50,589 nucleotides of DNA from Stappia sp. (GCA_002722295.1 PBLF01000022.1:1-50589); one strand, 5' to 3'; shown: positions 16,060 to 25,482, counted from the stretch's first letter. The notes: generated by a model not told the origin, from the sequence alone. Program-made: numbers and translations.

Positions 16060-16524
16060 TCAGATCGGACGATCGGCGATGAACTCGGCCGAGAGCGTCA
16101 GGGTCGCGCCCTTGATGTTGGGCACCCCCGTTTCTGCAAGGTTGTCGCGCTGCAAGTCGGTGATCTCCCAAACCGACACGGACCCGGCGAGCGTTGGATC
16201 CGCCTCGATCGCGTCCTGATAAAGATCGACAATCGCGGCAAGGGCCGCCCGGCGGCCGGCATCCTCCGGCGCCCGCACCACGATCTCGACCAGCGCCGAC
16301 TGGCGCAGCTCATAGGCGTAGTCACCGCCCATGGCCTCGCCGATGCGCTCAAGGTCGCCATCGACGAAGTTCGACCAGGCGCTGGTGCCGGCACTGGCAC
16401 CGTTGGTCACCTCCTCCAGCGCGCTGTCCAGCGTCTCGTTGCGCCGCAGCTCCGGCACATCGGCTGCGCCCGACACCCCGGCAAGAGCCGCGTGCATGGC
16501 ATCCAGAACCCCGTCACTGACCAT
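16060..16524 (-). CDS. Tail terminator-like protein (gpU position)
   Basis: This 154-residue protein includes YELRQSALVEIVVRAPEDAG and ends with VPNIKGATLTLSAEFIADRP, a pattern seen in proteins that cap the tail tube and join it to the head. It lies between the gpZ-position gene, which it overlaps by 11 bp, and the tail tube gene. The start at 16524 is chosen because earlier in-frame codons lie deep inside the upstream gene. Confidence 0.7.
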   Translation of the reverse strand: MVSDGVLDAMHAALAGVSGAADVPELRRNETLDSALEEVTNGASAGTSAWSNFVDGDLERIGEAMGGDYAYELRQSALVEIVVRAPEDAGRRAALAAIVDLYQDAIEADPTLAGSVSVWEITDLQRDNLAETGVPNIKGATLTLSAEFIADRPI

Positions 16525-17200
16525 CCGACAGCCCTCCCACGATCCGGCTGGTGATGTATTCCGGCGCCAGCCGCGCCAGCGCCCGCTCCACGCTGTCGAC
16601 ATCAAGGCGCGGTCGCAGCCGCACGCTTTTCACCGCGACAAACATCAGCAGAGGCTCATCCTTGATGCGGCTGCGTCCCGTGACCCGTCTGGAACCACCA
16701 CGCTTGCCGCGACTTTTGCGGAAGCCCTTGTCCGCCACGAGATAAAGAACCCTGCCTCCCGAACCGGGGGCCGGGATCGGGCGAAGAATGTCCCCGAACT
16801 CGCGGACGAACTCTTCAAGCGACATCCTTTTGCGACGCGCGCCGCGTCGACGGGATGCCGGGACAAAGTCCGTCGGAATCGCCAGACGCGCCTTGTCCCA
16901 CTTCACCTTCGGCCGGATCGTCTTGCCGTCGTTGAACGCCCGCACGATGTGCGGCGCATTGCTCCAGATCAGCCCCGCCGGCTCGAAGGTCTCCACCCGC
17001 CCGGGCGGATAAACCCGTGTCCGCCACGTCTTCGACAGCCGCTCGCCAAGACCGCTCTTCACCACCTGCTGGCGCAGCCGCGTCTTGCCGAGATCCGTGA
17101 GCGCCTCCATGCCGCCGCGAATGCCCTTCGCGACCGCTGACCTCTCCGCATCCAGCGTCTTTTGCAGGTTGCCGACCAGCGCGAGTTTCACATCCGTCAT
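16514..17200 (-). CDS. Minor tail / head-tail joining protein (gpZ or gp10 type)
   Basis: This 228-residue protein begins MTDVKLALVGNLQKTLDAER and contains LIWSNAPHIVRAFNDGKTIR, typical of the HK97-gp10/lambda-gpZ class that completes the tail before joining the head. An arginine/lysine-rich segment (ASRRRGARRKRMS and RKSRGKRGGSRRVTGRSR) is striking. The ATG at 17200 overlaps the preceding stop (ATGA). Confidence 0.75.
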   Translation of the reverse strand: MTDVKLALVGNLQKTLDAERSAVAKGIRGGMEALTDLGKTRLRQQVVKSGLGERLSKTWRTRVYPPGRVETFEPAGLIWSNAPHIVRAFNDGKTIRPKVKWDKARLAIPTDFVPASRRRGARRKRMSLEEFVREFGDILRPIPAPGSGGRVLYLVADKGFRKSRGKRGGSRRVTGRSRIKDEPLLMFVAVKSVRLRPRLDVDSVERALARLAPEYITSRIVGGLSDGQ

Positions 17201-17514
17201 GCGACATCCACCTTGCACAACCACACAAGCCGGTAGCGGTCGGCAAGCCGGGGGTCTCCCGCCACCACATACCGCTCGCCGAACAGTTCGAAGACCCCAC
17301 CCCGCCCCGGTGTGAGCTCACCCGCTTTGACCCGAAGCGCCGAGATCCGCCCGAGCGGGCGGCCCTGCCCGTAGGCAATCGGCTCATCCGCGTCCGAGCC
17401 GACCAGGACCCGGACCGGCGTCCCCGGGCCGCCCCCCGATGGCAGGTAGAGCGCGGGCTCCCCAAAGCGGGCAAACGCCCGCTCGACAGGGAGCCCGGCC
17501 AGCCGTCGCGACAT
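17197..17514 (-). CDS. Head-tail connector (gpFII position)
   Basis: This 105-residue protein (MSRRLAGLPVERAFARFGEP) is beta-rich, with LGRISALRVKAGELTPGRGG and YRLVWLCKVDVA at the C terminus. Size, fold type and its place directly after the major capsid gene match lambda gpFII-like connectors that bind the head portal vertex and receive the tail. Start at 17514, 8 bp after the capsid gene. Confidence 0.75.
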   Translation of the reverse strand: MSRRLAGLPVERAFARFGEPALYLPSGGGPGTPVRVLVGSDADEPIAYGQGRPLGRISALRVKAGELTPGRGGVFELFGERYVVAGDPRLADRYRLVWLCKVDVA

Positions 17515-17522
17515 GCCCCGGC

Positions 17523-18575
17523 TCAGTCCGAGGACAGGACTTCGACCAGGCACTCCGGCTGCTTGCACACCGCAAGCCGGTTCGACTGGGACTTCATCTC
17601 CACGCCCTCGCCATGGTCGAGCACCTTGGTCGAGATGAAGACCGGGTCGTCGACGCCAGGCGCCTGGTTGACCAGGTTGATGTGATGGGCCGGGCCCGCG
17701 AAGGTCTTGAACATGTTCATGGTGCCGGCGGGATAGGCGTGGCCCTTCCCGGCCGCCACCGCCGGCTCCTGCACCTTGTTGCCGCTGGCATCGCGCACCG
17801 GGAACGAGCCCTTGTACTCGCGCCACAGGATGTCGCCGAAGTCGAACACCCGGCCCCAGTTGCCGCCCAGGCGTTCACGCTCGAGCTTCATCAGGCTGCC
17901 GCCGCCGTGCTGCTCCATCTGCCAGAACTTCTCGACATTGGCATGCGAGATCAGCCGCTCGAAGAAGCCCGACGAGACGATCACCTCGACCTGCGAGACG
18001 GTCTCGCCCTTCACGTTCTGCATGACGTGGTCGACCATCTCCTCGCACTTCTCCCGGATATTGGTTCCAGGCGTGCCGAGCTTGAAGTCGACCTGCTTCT
18101 TCGTGATCCCGAAGACGTTGAACAGGTCGTAGAGCGTGCGCCCGCGGCCATCCTTGATGAGCCCGCGCAGCATGCCCATGCGGATGTATTCCAGCGTCAC
18201 GGAATGATGCCCCCGGATCGTGTTGAGCCGGCGCGCCGTCTCCGTTTCCAGGTCGCGGGCGCGCATCTGCCCGCCCACCACCTGGATGCCGTTGGCAAGA
18301 TCCCCGGTGCGGATCGTCTCCACATGCGGGAAGTGCGGGATCATCAGGATGGTGCCCTGTTCCTGCTCGGGCTCCGAGGTCTGCCCCGGGCTGCCCGGCT
18401 CATTGGCCGCCAGCACGACGAGTTCGCCGTCGCGGAAGTCCAGGCGCACATAGCGCGAGGACAGCGGGTCGACGGGCGCCAGGTTGAGCGCGTTGACCAG
18501 CCCGAAGCGATTGGGAATGCGGTTGACCTCCTCGGTCAGGTCCACATCCGTGTAGGGAAAGAGAATGTCCGGCAT
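17523..18575 (-). CDS. Major capsid protein, lambda gpE family
   Basis: This 350-residue protein matches the Phage_cap_E family: MPDILFPYTDVDLTEEVNRI at the N terminus, ETETARRLNTIRGHHSVTLE and EYIRMGMLRGLIKDGRGRTL in the spine helix area, and PEQEQGTILMIPHFPHVETI before it. It forms the icosahedral shell. Length is close to that of lambda gpE (341). It follows the decoration protein gene, as in lambda. Confidence 0.93.
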   Translation of the reverse strand: MPDILFPYTDVDLTEEVNRIPNRFGLVNALNLAPVDPLSSRYVRLDFRDGELVVLAANEPGSPGQTSEPEQEQGTILMIPHFPHVETIRTGDLANGIQVVGGQMRARDLETETARRLNTIRGHHSVTLEYIRMGMLRGLIKDGRGRTLYDLFNVFGITKKQVDFKLGTPGTNIREKCEEMVDHVMQNVKGETVSQVEVIVSSGFFERLISHANVEKFWQMEQHGGGSLMKLERERLGGNWGRVFDFGDILWREYKGSFPVRDASGNKVQEPAVAAGKGHAYPAGTMNMFKTFAGPAHHINLVNQAPGVDDPVFISTKVLDHGEGVEMKSQSNRLAVCKQPECLVEVLSSD

Positions 18576-18640
18576 GGCGGAAGTCCTTGAGTTGCGGCGT
18601 CACGCGCCGTGATGGATCGATGTGAAGGGAACAGTCCGGA

Positions 18641-19351
18641 TCAGCTGGTGCGAACGACCACGCCGAGCGCCTCGAGATCCTCGATCGCCAGCGCCTTCTG
18701 GCGGTCACTGACGCCATCGGGCCAGGCAATGCCGCGCTCCTTGGCAAGCGCCAGGCGGCGCAGGCCCACAAGCCCGCCGACGAGGTCCTCGCCGACGGGT
18801 GCCACCGCCTCGTTGAGCGCGATGCCCCAGATCACCTGCGACCCGTCGGAGGCCTCCGGGTCCCAGGCCACCACCTTGCCGGCATTGCTTGCAGCCGACG
18901 CCCGCGCCACCGAGATCTCGAAGCGGTCGCCGGCGACGAAGTCCGCCGCCCCATCCGAGATCGTGAAGCGCACCTGCTTGCCGAAGAGCGCCCCCACCGT
19001 GGCCGTGCCGACCGACTTGCCGGCCGGGTCCTGCACGTCGAACGTGCCCCCGTCGGCGGCCGGATCGATGCACACGACCACATAGACGCCCTCGCGCACC
19101 GCGCTCGTGACCGGGCTCGCCTCCATGGTGAGAACGCCGTCGCCAGTGTTGCCGGCATCCGCGCTGGCCTCGGCCGTCGCACCGGCGGCATTCACCAGAT
19201 TGGCAAGGATGGTGCCGACCTCGACACGGCGCTCGCCGCCATCGCCGGCAAGCAACGTCACCGCCTCGCGGCTGTAGTCGGGATTGGCCTCCCACTGGAG
19301 CAGGGTCGAGAGCATCGCTCCCCGCGAGAGGCTGTAGAACGGCATGCTCAT
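18641..19351 (-). CDS. Head decoration protein (gpD-like)
   Basis: This 236-residue protein contains the head decoration pattern (REAVTLLAGDGGERRVEVGT near the N terminus, with ASNAGKVVAWDPEASDGSQV and later VIWGIALNEAVAPVGED). The region between about 60 and 150 is longer than in lambda gpD (110 residues) and looks like an inserted beta domain, a form common in other lambdoid phages. The ATG at 19351 has AAGGAC upstream; an ATG at 19345 is a second option. Confidence 0.82.
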   Translation of the reverse strand: MSMPFYSLSRGAMLSTLLQWEANPDYSREAVTLLAGDGGERRVEVGTILANLVNAAGATAEASADAGNTGDGVLTMEASPVTSAVREGVYVVVCIDPAADGGTFDVQDPAGKSVGTATVGALFGKQVRFTISDGAADFVAGDRFEISVARASAASNAGKVVAWDPEASDGSQVIWGIALNEAVAPVGEDLVGGLVGLRRLALAKERGIAWPDGVSDRQKALAIEDLEALGVVVRTS

Positions 19352-19476
19352 GGTCAGGTCCTTTTCAAGGTGATCAGGCAACACGAAGCCGTCCGCCTGC
19401 GGGAGCCGCAGCCGGGGACCGGTCGCCATCGATTTCAGGGAAGGTGCCGGCGCGCGGCCGGCGGAACGTCAGATAC

Positions 19477-19923
19477 TCAGCAGAAGCGGCCGACAGCCGC
19501 GGAAAGCCCCTTGCGCTGCTCCGAGGGCTGGTCGGCAGGGGCCGGAGCACTCAGGTTCGGCGCGCTCTCGCTTGCCGCGCGCTCCTTGCGCTCGGAAAAG
19601 CTCTCGCCCTGCTGCCCAGCCCCCTGCTGCCCAGCCCCCTGCTGCCCGCCTTTCTGCTGCGTGCCCTCCTGCTGCGCAGCCGCCGTCTCCTCGGGCGACG
19701 CGGCAAGCACCGCCTTTGCCTGGTCGGGTGCCATGTCCGTGTGAAGCGCCAGGTGGCGCGACAGGCCCGCACGCGGCCCCGCTTCCTCGCTGTCGAGAAT
19801 GGCCGCGATCCGGGAGCGCTCGGCGGTTGCCCCTTCGGCGCGCGCATTCGTCAGCGCCGCCGCATGCTCCGCCTCGCTGATCATGCCCTCGCGGGCATCG
19901 GGCTTCTGGTCACTGTTCGCCAT
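19477..19923 (-). CDS. Nested scaffolding protein (Nu3-like) from an internal start
   Basis: An in-frame ATG at 19923 (MANSDQKPDAREGMISEAEH) is preceded by AAGGATTGCAGAC, a good ribosome site inside the protease gene. The 148-residue product is hydrophilic, helical and ends in glutamine/glycine repeats, as scaffolds often are. In lambda, Nu3 is produced the same way from within gene C. Inferred from these signals; not shown experimentally. Confidence 0.7.
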   Translation of the reverse strand: MANSDQKPDAREGMISEAEHAAALTNARAEGATAERSRIAAILDSEEAGPRAGLSRHLALHTDMAPDQAKAVLAASPEETAAAQQEGTQQKGGQQGAGQQGAGQQGESFSERKERAASESAPNLSAPAPADQPSEQRKGLSAAVGRFC

Positions 19924-20832
19924 GTCTGCAATCCTTTTTCCTGTGATGATGCGCCCTTGCCCGGCGCTGTTGAGGTCCGCGACCAGGCCCGCCATCGTTC
20001 CGATCCGGTCGGCGAGCCCCATTTCCACGGCAACCGGTGCCGGGAACACATTGGCTTCCATCGCCCGCACGGCCTCTCCCGAGAGGCCCCGATGGTCGCT
20101 CACAAGCCCCACGAACTGATCCATCAGATAGTCGATGCGGCCTTGAAGATTGGCGAGCGCGTCCCCCTCGAGCGGCGCGAAGGGATGACCGTCCACCTTG
20201 CGCTTGCCCGCGTGCAGGACCGTTGCCCGCACACCGCGCTCCTCCAGGTACTTGCTGCGGTCGAAGTGCACGAAGACAACGCCGATCGAGCCAAGTGACG
20301 CGCTTTCCGTCGCGATGATCTCGCTCGCCCCGCTCACCAGCCCGTAGCCGGCCGAGGCCGCCAGACTGTTGACCACCGCATGGACTGGCTTGCGCTGCGC
20401 GATCTCGCGCACCTTGCGCGCGGTCTCGATCATGCCCCCCGCCTCGCCGCCCGGCGTGTTGACGTCCAGCACGATCGAATGCACCTCGTCATCCGCCGCC
20501 GCCCGGTCGAGCTGTTCCGCAAACCCCTCGTAGGAGGTGAGCCCGGAAGACGCCCCCATCCACGCGCCGCGGTTCACAAGCTCGCCAATCATGCTGATGC
20601 GCGCCACCGACCCGGTGCGCGCATAGCCCTTCCAGCGCAGCTGGTCCCCCTCCCGGTCGAACTGCTCCTCTCCGATGAACCGGTTCGCGCGCGGCGCGGC
20701 CGGCTCCTCCCGCATCATCCGCCCCGCCAGATACTGGCCGATCATCAGCGCGTTGGTCTCGCAGATCAGCAACGGACGATCGAACACCTGCGAGGCGGCG
20801 CGCAGATAGGAAAGCTCAAGATCCTGTGGCAT
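19477..20832 (-). CDS. Prohead protease, S49 family, with C-terminal scaffold
   Basis: This 451-residue protein is a lambda gpC-type protease. The S49 domain spans about residues 75-290. It contains VLDVNTPGGEAGG, the nucleophile serine in NSLAASAGYGLVSGA, and TESASLGSIGVVFVHFD, followed by TVLHAGKRKVDGHPFAPLEG with the dyad lysine region. The C-terminal 148 residues are low-complexity and helical (scaffold). Within them a GAGQQ-type repeat is encoded by 15-bp tandem units at 19609-19652. It processes the scaffold and matures the prohead. An internal start makes the scaffold alone. Confidence 0.92.
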   Translation of the reverse strand: MPQDLELSYLRAASQVFDRPLLICETNALMIGQYLAGRMMREEPAAPRANRFIGEEQFDREGDQLRWKGYARTGSVARISMIGELVNRGAWMGASSGLTSYEGFAEQLDRAAADDEVHSIVLDVNTPGGEAGGMIETARKVREIAQRKPVHAVVNSLAASAGYGLVSGASEIIATESASLGSIGVVFVHFDRSKYLEERGVRATVLHAGKRKVDGHPFAPLEGDALANLQGRIDYLMDQFVGLVSDHRGLSGEAVRAMEANVFPAPVAVEMGLADRIGTMAGLVADLNSAGQGRIITGKRIADMANSDQKPDAREGMISEAEHAAALTNARAEGATAERSRIAAILDSEEAGPRAGLSRHLALHTDMAPDQAKAVLAASPEETAAAQQEGTQQKGGQQGAGQQGAGQQGESFSERKERAASESAPNLSAPAPADQPSEQRKGLSAAVGRFC

Positions 20833-20846
20833 GTGCCGTCCCTCTC

Positions 20847-21092
20847 TCAGTACCCGGCCCGCATCGCGAAGCGGCGCCGCCGACCCCCGCCCAGCCGCGC
20901 GCAGCGCTGCTCCAGATCGTTCACCAGACGCCGGAGCTCGGAGAGCGCGACCGCCTGCACGGTCGTGTCGAACTCCTCGTATTTGACCCGGACCTCACTC
21001 TCGCCCGCCGCCATCCGGTAAAGCGCCGAACGCAGCACCGGCAGCACCTCGCAAGGGTTCGATGTATCGATGCCGTCGAACACGCTCGCCAT
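20847..21092 (-). CDS. Head-tail joining protein gpW-like
   Basis: This 81-residue protein (ASVFDGIDTSNPCEVLPVLR, then VKYEEFDTTVQAVALSELRR LVNDLE) has the small helical form of lambda gpW, which plugs the portal and prepares tail joining. It lies between portal and protease genes. The ATG at 21092 overlaps the portal gene stop (ATGA). Its C terminus is arginine-rich (GGGRRRRFAMRAGY). Confidence 0.75.
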   Translation of the reverse strand: MASVFDGIDTSNPCEVLPVLRSALYRMAAGESEVRVKYEEFDTTVQAVALSELRRLVNDLEQRCARLGGGRRRRFAMRAGY

Positions 21093-22744
21093 CACGCAGC
21101 CTCCTCTTCGTCCCGGTCGTCTTCGCCCTGATCCTCTTCCGGGCCATCTTCCGGGCCATCCTCCGGCCCATCCCCTTCATCCTCGCCAAGGGCAGGCCCG
21201 CCATTGTCTCCGACCAGCGGCGAGCCCTTGGCCGCATGCGGGTCCGCCTGGCCAAGCTGCCGGTAGCGTGCGCTCTCCCGCGCGCGCTGTTCTGCGACAT
21301 CCTCCCAGTCGAGCCCCATCTCCGCGCACTCATGCGCAAGCGAGGTCGTGCCCCGCTCCAGGCGCTCGCCCATGGATTTCGCGCTCTTCAGATCGTCCGC
21401 CGTCGGCTTTGCCGGCCCGTTCCACTCCGCCTGACAGATCGCCGCCCGGTGTTTGAGGAAGGCGCCATAGCCGCCCGGGACCGCCAGCCAGCCCTGGAAG
21501 ATCTCTTCCTCGAGCCACGCCTCGTAGACCGCCTGATAGAACGGCGCCGAGAGATGCAGCCGGCGGCGCGTCACCAGCGGCCACAGCGAGGCAATCCCCA
21601 TCCGCACGCTCGAATAGGTCGCCTTCTCGTAGTCAAACGACAGCGCCTCGTAGGAGACGCCGATCGCCCGCGCGATCTCGCGCAGCAGATTGCGCAGGAA
21701 CGGCAGATAGTTGTTGTGCGGATGATTGGTGGAATGGAACTGAAGCTCCTCGCCGACGAACAGGTGATTGACCCGCCCGAAGCTGCCGAGATCCAGCTTG
21801 CTCCCCTCCCACCACAGGTTCTTCGCCTTCAGGTACTCGCCAAGCTCGCCCGTGACCTCGCCATTCGCCTCGTCGACCTTGAGCCCGTCGAACGCCTCCT
21901 CCGACAGCGAATCCGACTTCACCGTCGCCGCGAAGATCGTCTGCAGAAGCATCGTCACCAGCGTGGCATCCGCCAGCTGGTCCGCCTGACGGAACACCTT
22001 CAGGATCGGCGCAAACGGCGAGATCCCCCGCGTCTGGTCCGCCGCCCCGTCGAAGACATGCACCAGGAGCGGCGACCCGTCCCGGTCGCGCGCGGGAAGA
22101 TCCACCGTGCGCTCATGTCCCCCCACCTGCGCCTTGACCCGGTAGCCGGTCGCAAGCCCGTCGCCGTCGACGAACACCCCCTGATAGAGCCCGAGCTCCT
22201 CCGCAGTTTCGTGCTGGATCCGCAAGGGCGAGAACAGCTGCACCTTTGTCGCCGAGCGGGCGAACGTGCGCTTGCGCCTCAGGATCCGCGCAGCCCCCTC
22301 CCCATAGGCGTAGTGCGACCTCAGCATCGCATCGGCCATCATGTTGACCGTCATCTTGCCGCGCGCATCGCATTCCAGCGGCCGGCGCGACCAGCGCCGC
22401 CAGCGCCGTTCGATCTGGCGCGCAAAGGCCCTCGCCTCGTCCTCCGACAGCCCCAGCGCCTCCGCATCCGGCACCGCGTTGAGCTTGAGCCCGGTCCCCA
22501 GCGTGTCGGCGATGGCCTGGTCGACCGCTCCCGCCATCCAGCCCGAGTTCTGGATCGTCTCCACCGCACGCGCCGCCACCGGCCGCCACGCCGCACGCAC
22601 GTCATGCCGGCTTTCCCGCAACGCGGGCTGGGTCCATCCCGCAATGAAGCCGGTGCGGTCGGGCCGAAGATACCCGGCCTGCGGACGCACGGCGGCACCG
22701 CCCGCATCCACCGGACGCGGGATCGAAGGAACGCTGGTTGTCAT
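21092..22744 (-). CDS. Portal protein, lambda gpB family
   Basis: This 550-residue protein is a Phage_portal_2 member. It includes NSGWMAGAVDQAIADTLGTG, PFAPILKVFRQADQLADATL, PHNNYLPFLRNLLREIARAI and GVSYEALSFDYEKATYSSVR, all typical of the family. It forms the dodecameric DNA channel at one vertex. The last 35 residues are highly acidic (DEGDGPEDGPEDGPEEDQGE). The start at 22744 is 3 bp after the terminase gene ends. Confidence 0.93.
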   Translation of the reverse strand: MTTSVPSIPRPVDAGGAAVRPQAGYLRPDRTGFIAGWTQPALRESRHDVRAAWRPVAARAVETIQNSGWMAGAVDQAIADTLGTGLKLNAVPDAEALGLSEDEARAFARQIERRWRRWSRRPLECDARGKMTVNMMADAMLRSHYAYGEGAARILRRKRTFARSATKVQLFSPLRIQHETAEELGLYQGVFVDGDGLATGYRVKAQVGGHERTVDLPARDRDGSPLLVHVFDGAADQTRGISPFAPILKVFRQADQLADATLVTMLLQTIFAATVKSDSLSEEAFDGLKVDEANGEVTGELGEYLKAKNLWWEGSKLDLGSFGRVNHLFVGEELQFHSTNHPHNNYLPFLRNLLREIARAIGVSYEALSFDYEKATYSSVRMGIASLWPLVTRRRLHLSAPFYQAVYEAWLEEEIFQGWLAVPGGYGAFLKHRAAICQAEWNGPAKPTADDLKSAKSMGERLERGTTSLAHECAEMGLDWEDVAEQRARESARYRQLGQADPHAAKGSPLVGDNGGPALGEDEGDGPEDGPEDGPEEDQGEDDRDEEEAA

Positions 22745-22747
22745 GAT

Positions 22748-24778
22748 CTATCCGTTCAGGTTGCGCGCCAGCGAGCCCAGAGACTTGCCATGGGACTTGC
22801 CGTTGGACGGGCCGCCGGACTTGCCGTTGGACGGGCCCCGCCTGGAAGCCGCCGTCACCGGAGCCTCGCCCTCGCTCCGCACGGGCCCCTCGCCCTCTTG
22901 CACCGGCACAAGCGGCAGCTCCTCAAGATCGAGCTGCCGTTCAGGCGGCGCCACTTCACGCTCGGCCTCGAGCTTGTCCCACATGGCATCGGTCAACGAG
23001 CGCACGCCGAAGCGCATGGCCGCCGCCTCCGCCTGGTTCATCGTGTCCAGCCCCTCGTTGGCCTGCCCCTTGTCCTTCTCCCACACGTAGACCTTGAAGC
23101 CGCTCTTCTGCACCTTCTCCACACGCCGCTCCGCCGTCAGCTGCCGGAAGTACTCGTCTTCCAGACCGCGCGGCAGCCCCACGTAGCCAGCCTCCAGCGG
23201 GTCCTCCTTCCGCAGGTTCGCGTAGAGCGCCATTTTGAGAACCGCGCCGTTGAAGTTGTAGAAGCGGCGCGAGTAGCGCTTCAGCTTGCCCGTCTTTTCG
23301 TCCGTCTCCTTCTTCACCCGCTGCAACAGGGGCGAGGTTTCCGAACGCGCGCCGCGCACCATGATCACCCGGCTTGCCGGATGCCGGCGCACCCACTCCC
23401 ACACCTCCGGCGTATAGGCGTTGCCGTCGATCGCCACCATGTCCACCGGCAGCCGCTGGCCAAAGGCATTCGGCCAGGTCTGTTTCAAAAGCGCATCGAG
23501 CCGGGCCCGCGTCGCATCCTCGCGAATGTGCCCCGGAATGACGAAGTACTGGATCACGAAGCGCTGCCGGTTCCGCCCCCAGCCAACCAGTTGCGCCTCG
23601 ACGCGATCGTCCTGACAGTCGATGCCAAGCGTCGTCACCAGTGCACCCGCCGGGATCACGCCCGGCGCATGGCCGGTCGCCTCGGCCCGGTCGCGCAAAC
23701 CCTCCCAGTCCGGCGCATCCCCCTCCGTGACATAGGCCTCGCCCGCCTGGTCGTTGAAGAACACCTGCTCCGCGGCCGGCTCCCCCTTCGCGGCGAGCCA
23801 CGCCCGCGCGATCCGCTCCCATGTGGTCAGGACCGAGTAGGCCGCCCAGATCCAGAACGAGCGGTGATGCCGCCTGGCCTTCGGGTTGTCGGCCCGCCAC
23901 TCAAGCCGGGCGAGCATGGCCTTGCGGTGATGCTCCTCGATGATCCCGCCGCAGTCCGGATCCTCGCACACGAAGTGCGCATTCTCCGGCGCGTCCTCGT
24001 CCAGGTACTCCAGCATGTTCGACCAGGTGAGCACCTGCATGTGCCCGCAATGCGGACACGGCACATGCGGCTTCTCCTGGCTTCCCGCCTCATAGCTGCG
24101 CGTGATCCGGCAACCCGGCATGATCAGCGGTGTCGACAGTTTCAGGATCTTCGCGAACTCGAACCCGTTCGACCGGCTGTCCGCCTGCCCCTCCGGATCG
24201 CCGGCCGCGTTCATCTCCCACTTCGAGAGATCGTCCTGGAACTGCCGCCGCATGCTGACCTGCGACAGCGAGGCCGGCGAGTTGGCGCCCGAGATCTGGA
24301 TCGCGCCACGCCCGTCGCGCCGCTCCTTGTAGAGAACCGAATCCGACCCGTCCCGGCTCGACATCGGAAACAGGTGCCGAAGGCTCGCCGTGTTCTTCAG
24401 CATCGGCGAGAGCTTCATCTTCGACCAGCGCTTCGCGTTCGGCTCCGTCGGATGCACCACCAGGAAGTCGCCCGGGTCCATCGCGATCGACCCCAGCGTG
24501 AAGATGTTCGCCACCACCGTCTTGCCGATCTGCGCGCTTCCCTGAAGCGTCACGGTCCGGCACGGATCCTCCGGCGAAAGCGCCGTCAGGATCTCGTCGA
24601 AGTAGGGAAACAGCTCCCGATTGTACGGTCCGGGGAACGAGCTCTCGCGCGCCGAGAACACGATGTTGTCTCCAGCCCAGGCCAGGTAATCCACCGGCGG
24701 CGGGGGCGTCATCACCTCGATGAACGCCTGAAGCGCCACGTGTTCGGCGTTCGCCGTCTCGACGATCATGTGCGTCAT
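22748..24778 (-). CDS. Terminase large subunit, lambda gpA family
   Basis: This 676-residue DNA-packaging motor has an N-terminal ATPase with the Walker A-like GSAQIGKTVV (about residues 80-89). A Cys pattern (CPHCGH...CEDPDCGG) near residues 240-280 fits gpA's metal site, and the nuclease part begins at GIDCQDDRVEAQLVGWGRNR with DGNAYTPEVWEWV further on. The C terminus has a serine/glycine/lysine-rich tail. It cuts cos and pumps DNA into proheads. Its start at 24778 overlaps the small subunit stop (ATGA). Confidence 0.94.
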   Translation of the reverse strand: MTHMIVETANAEHVALQAFIEVMTPPPPVDYLAWAGDNIVFSARESSFPGPYNRELFPYFDEILTALSPEDPCRTVTLQGSAQIGKTVVANIFTLGSIAMDPGDFLVVHPTEPNAKRWSKMKLSPMLKNTASLRHLFPMSSRDGSDSVLYKERRDGRGAIQISGANSPASLSQVSMRRQFQDDLSKWEMNAAGDPEGQADSRSNGFEFAKILKLSTPLIMPGCRITRSYEAGSQEKPHVPCPHCGHMQVLTWSNMLEYLDEDAPENAHFVCEDPDCGGIIEEHHRKAMLARLEWRADNPKARRHHRSFWIWAAYSVLTTWERIARAWLAAKGEPAAEQVFFNDQAGEAYVTEGDAPDWEGLRDRAEATGHAPGVIPAGALVTTLGIDCQDDRVEAQLVGWGRNRQRFVIQYFVIPGHIREDATRARLDALLKQTWPNAFGQRLPVDMVAIDGNAYTPEVWEWVRRHPASRVIMVRGARSETSPLLQRVKKETDEKTGKLKRYSRRFYNFNGAVLKMALYANLRKEDPLEAGYVGLPRGLEDEYFRQLTAERRVEKVQKSGFKVYVWEKDKGQANEGLDTMNQAEAAAMRFGVRSLTDAMWDKLEAEREVAPPERQLDLEELPLVPVQEGEGPVRSEGEAPVTAASRRGPSNGKSGGPSNGKSHGKSLGSLARNLNG

Positions 24779-25470
24779 GACGCGTCCTCGCCCTCGCCCC
24801 GCACCACCGTCTCGACCGTTGCCGGGGTTTCCGCAAGCCGCTTGCGCGCCCGCTCCGCAGCCGAGGCGCACACCTTGCGGAACTCGCCCTTCAGCAGGTG
24901 CAGCACATCGCGCTGCGGGAGTTCGAACCGCTCGCCGATCGCCGTCGCCATGTCCGCAAGACCGCCCTCGAACGCCTGAAGCGTCTGCGAGACAAGCCCC
25001 GTCATCCGCGCCTGTGCCGCGTCCGTCTCCATGAGGCGGCCCTTGCGCGCCTCCTCTTCCTCAGCCGCCTTGCGGTTCGCGAACTGCACACTGCGCAACC
25101 GCTCGCGTTTGATCTGCTCCTCGATCGACGGACCACGCCCGGCCGCTGCACGACACCCGGGCACCTCGCGCACGTCCGCAAACAGCGCCCCCTCGGACCG
25201 CGCCCCTTCGGATTGCTCCCCTTCGAGCGAGGTCCGCGCGTCGATGCCGTTGCCGATCTGCTGACCGATATCCAGCCGCTCGCGAAGCTGCGCCATCGCA
25301 AGCTTCACCCGGATCTTCACCCCGCGACCCGACGGCACCAGCGCATCGCCGCTGATCTTCCCGTCTTTCACGTACCGCGTGACCTGGCTGCGATGCACCC
25401 CGCGCAGACGCGCGAACTCCGCAGCCGACACAGCACGGTCGTCTGCTGGCAAGGTCTGCGTTGCCATCAT
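24775..25470 (-). CDS. Terminase small subunit, Nu1-like DNA-binding protein
   Basis: This 231-residue protein has a winged-helix/HTH DNA-binding region at about residues 12-40 (AVSAAEFARLRGVHRSQVTR YVKDGK), then a helical region (110-215) for multimerisation and contact with the large subunit. In lambda Nu1 binds cosB. Four copies of an 8-mer lie upstream of this gene at 25483-25542. The start is one of two adjacent ATGs (25470 or 25467). Confidence 0.8.
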   Translation of the reverse strand: MMATQTLPADDRAVSAAEFARLRGVHRSQVTRYVKDGKISGDALVPSGRGVKIRVKLAMAQLRERLDIGQQIGNGIDARTSLEGEQSEGARSEGALFADVREVPGCRAAAGRGPSIEEQIKRERLRSVQFANRKAAEEEEARKGRLMETDAAQARMTGLVSQTLQAFEGGLADMATAIGERFELPQRDVLHLLKGEFRKVCASAAERARKRLAETPATVETVVRGEGEDAS

Positions 25471-25482
25471 CAAGCGCCCCGG

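Noticed and set aside
21062..24979. A 1305-codon plus-strand open frame
   Set aside because: It lies exactly opposite the portal and terminase genes, is arginine/histidine-rich and has no family features; high GC makes long antisense frames common here.
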